Assembly: GCF_028882275.1 (NCBI RefSeq)
Contig: NZ_JARBUT010000002.1
Location: 328,619 to 392,618, forward strand
DNA: 64,000 nt
Direction of reading: 5' to 3'
DNA from: Nocardiopsis sp. N85
GTDB taxonomy: Bacteria; Actinomycetota; Actinomycetes; Streptosporangiales; Streptosporangiaceae
Shown: positions 62,474 through 64,000 of the stretch, in pieces
Position numbering within the stretch: position 1 is the stretch's first letter
Layout: every line of letters starts with the position of its first letter
Translations under genes and position numbers: made by a program
Notes under the pieces: model-generated
Seen by the model: only the letters and a program-made list of their open reading frames with translations
What the model was told of the DNA's origin: nothing
The model's database searches: none

Positions 62474-62524
62474 ACCAGCGGGTCACCGCCGGCCGGCGAT
62501 CCTCTCCACGAAAGGCGTTCACCC

Positions 62525-62707
62525 ATGAGTGAGCCGACCACCCTCACGCCGTCCTGCTGCGGCCCGCAGCCCTCGGCCCCCGCCGCCGAGCCCGAGGCCG
62601 CCGCCTCTCCCTGCTGCGGCACCGGTTCCGCCGCGACCGAGGCCGGCGCCTGCTGCGACCCGGCGGCGAAGGAAGAAGCACAGCTCTCCGGTGCCGGCTG
62701 CTGCTGA
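62525..62707 (+). CDS. small cysteine-pair-rich protein (putative metal chelator)
   Basis: 60 residues with four Cys-Cys pairs (SCCGP, PCCGT, ACCDP and C-terminal GCC), the rest Pro/Ala/Glu/Ser-rich and probably disordered. Spacing of the pairs suggests soft-metal binding, such as arsenite. It is divergent from the ArsR gene and followed, after a strong hairpin, by a PIG-L deacetylase. Similar tiny proteins accompany ArsR regulators in some actinobacteria; no function has been shown to my knowledge. Confidence 0.7.
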   Translation: MSEPTTLTPSCCGPQPSAPAAEPEAAASPCCGTGSAATEAGACCDPAAKEEAQLSGAGCC

Positions 62708-62720
62708 CCGTCCCGGACAG

Positions 62721-62755
62721 CCCCGCTCGCCGCGTTCGCACCCCGGCGAGCGGGG
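62721..62755 (+). terminator. 12-bp hairpin between the cysteine-rich and PIG-L genes
   Basis: CCCCGCTCGCCG (62721-62732) with its complement (62744-62755), 14 bases past the stop of the small gene. It could terminate or attenuate transcription before the deacetylase gene. Confidence 0.6.
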
Positions 62756-62834
62756 CCCGCACGAACTCTCACCACTCGGTGGGGCCGGGCCGGCGATCCG
62801 GCCCGTCCCCACCGACAGGCAAAGGAAGAACACC

Positions 62835-63575
62835 GTGACCTCAGCACCAGCAGACCGAGGCGACCTCGCCCGATTCCCGGATGACTGGGAGACGGCCCTG
62901 GCCATCGTGGCCCACCCCGACGACCTGGAGTACGGGGCGGCCGGAGCGATCGCGTCATGGACGGCCGCGGGAAAGAAGGTCGCCTACCTCCTCGCGACAC
63001 GAGGCGAAGCCGGTATCGCGTCCATGGCACCGGAGGAGGCCGCGAAGCTGCGTGAAGCCGAACAGGTCGCGAGCGCGGCGATCGTCGGCGTCACCTCGGT
63101 CGAATTCCTCGACCACCCGGACGGACTGATCGAGTACGGCCTGCCGCTGCGCCGGGACTTCACCGCCGCCATCCGCAGACACCGCCCTGACCTCGTGGTC
63201 ACCTTCAATCACCATGAGACCTGGCCCGGACCGCGCTGGAACACCCCGGACCACCGCAACGTCGGCCGCGCCGCCCTGGACGCCGTCGCCGACGCCGGAA
63301 ACCGCCACCTGCACACCGACATCGGCCCCGCTCCGTGGGAGGGGGTGCGCTACGCCGCCGTCGCGGGCTCGCCGTCCGCCACGCACGCCGTCGACATCAC
63401 CGGCACGCTCGACACCGCCATAGCCTCGCTCGAAGCACACCGGGCCTACCTCGACGGGCTCGGCAGCGGGAACTGGATGGCCGACGCCCGTGGACTGCTC
63501 ACCGCCATGGCGCAGTCCGCGGGCGAGCGCTACGGCGGCCGACCGGCCACGGCCTTCGAAGTCATCCTCTGCTGA
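62835..63575 (+). CDS. PIG-L (LmbE-like) deacetylase
   Basis: 246 residues. IVAHPDDLEYG holds zinc ligands His27 and Asp30, with Asp29 as catalytic base; HETWPGPRWNTPDHRNVG holds the later histidine. PIG-L enzymes include MshB and the mycothiol S-conjugate amidase Mca. This one is shorter than Mca, so its substrate is not assigned. The GTG has AAAGGAAG upstream. It lies downstream of the ArsR operators, and may be part of the same metal response. Confidence 0.88.
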   Translation: MTSAPADRGDLARFPDDWETALAIVAHPDDLEYGAAGAIASWTAAGKKVAYLLATRGEAGIASMAPEEAAKLREAEQVASAAIVGVTSVEFLDHPDGLIEYGLPLRRDFTAAIRRHRPDLVVTFNHHETWPGPRWNTPDHRNVGRAALDAVADAGNRHLHTDIGPAPWEGVRYAAVAGSPSATHAVDITGTLDTAIASLEAHRAYLDGLGSGNWMADARGLLTAMAQSAGERYGGRPATAFEVILC

Positions 63576-63752
63576 GCCCGTCATCGCCCCGGCAGGGACG
63601 AGGACGGCTCGCCGTCGGGCGCGGACACGACCTTGGACGTTCGTGCCCGACGAAGTGGAGGGGGTGGTCGGCGGCGACCGACGCGAGGCTGTGACCCGCC
63701 CCTACGGGATGAACATGCCTCGCGTGCGATCGCTCCCCCATCATGGACCGAA

Positions 63753-63777
63753 GGGCTCCCCGTGGGGTGGGGAGCCC
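63753..63777 (-). terminator. terminator of the partial ATPase gene
   Basis: GGGCTCCCC with its 9-bp complement around a 7-base loop, eight bases past the stop of the minus-strand gene that enters from the right edge. Confidence 0.7.
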
Positions 63778-63784
63778 GTGCCGG

Positions 63785-64000
63785 TCATCGTGTGGGTGTG
63801 AGGGTGAAGGTGGCCCAGGTGTGGGTGCCCAGGTCACCGAACGGGCACACGGGTGAGTATCCCCAGGCTGTGGACGACTCCTGCACCATCAGCAGTCCGC
63901 GTTGGCCCTCGGCCCGTTCCCACTCGTCGGTCGTCCTTGTCGTGGGGATGCGGGGCACGGTGCCGCCGAGGCCGTCGTCGGTGAACCCCAGGGTGAGGGA
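63785..64000 (-). CDS. anti-sigma-type ATP-binding protein (partial, 3' end only)
   Basis: The last 71 codons of a gene that begins beyond the window. The sequence has LGFTDDGLGGTVPR and RGLLMVQESSTAWGYSP, the C-terminal part of the HATPase_c_2 (serine-kinase, anti-sigma) fold common beside Xre/DUF397 regulators in actinomycetes. The start and N-terminal half are not visible. Confidence 0.7.
   Translation of the reverse strand, partial: SLTLGFTDDGLGGTVPRIPTTRTTDEWERAEGQRGLLMVQESSTAWGYSPVCPFGDLGTHTWATFTLTPTR

Overview
This window is high-GC actinobacterial chromosome, most likely from the Nocardiopsaceae (Nocardiopsis, Streptomonospora or a relative). Supporting evidence is the very high GC, frequent GTG starts, a mycothiol gene (mshA), CarD, SenX3/RegX3, MurT/GatD, the tiny ribosomal protein bS22, and abundant leaderless transcription. 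The family assignment is inferred from gene content; no 16S gene is present. There is no insertion sequence, prophage or CRISPR array.

Layout. 0-2 kb: tRNA-Thr and a PadR regulator with a coupled partner. 2-9 kb: cysS-rlmB and carD-ispF, separated by a DUF2637-type membrane protein; ispD, usually found here, is absent. 9-12 kb: phoU facing senX3-regX3 (phosphate control). 12-21 kb: envelope genes, comprising dtd, a DUF2207 protein, two tandem YpfJ-like zinc metallopeptidases, a large membrane protein with a lipase motif, a DUF2516 protein and a BlaI/M56 repressor-protease pair. 21-25 kb: macrodomain protein, a decayed gene, photolyase, a DUF523-DUF1722 fusion and a secreted degenerate esterase. 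25-30 kb: mshA-ybjN-gpmA, DsrE and GIDE-like proteins and a ferric nitrobindin-like protein. 30-36 kb: ygfZ, small membrane proteins, a quinone reductase, and a DUF4097/hydrolase pair behind an AT-rich operator array. 36-40 kb: murT-gatD (peptidoglycan amidation) and a large membrane protein. 40-48 kb: a TAP-like lipoprotein peptidase, a sulfur cluster (sseC, sseA and a DUF4395 gene behind a cysteine-rich leader peptide), a thioredoxin-like protein and an LmeA-like protein. 48-52 kb: HAD hydrolase, epimerase, bS22, histidine phosphatase and hemL.

52-64 kb is the most accessory part: an RloB-RloA pair (candidate defence module), a PAP2 phosphatase, an RraA-like protein, a three-gene module ending in a TPR-CHAT caspase-like protease, a frameshifted GH16-like gene, an ArsR regulator divergent from a cysteine-pair-rich mini-protein and a PIG-L deacetylase, and the end of an anti-sigma-type ATPase gene.

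The strongest candidates for something little described are the zinc-knuckle/membrane/TPR-CHAT module (55995-60871), a 12-codon ORF with a near-perfect ribosome binding site in an apparently self-contained minus-strand transcription unit (30447-30607), and the two-turn-phased TTGCAAC operator array (34155-34279). At least eleven transcription units show a -10 element ending 6-9 bases before the start codon, so leaderless initiation appears common here.
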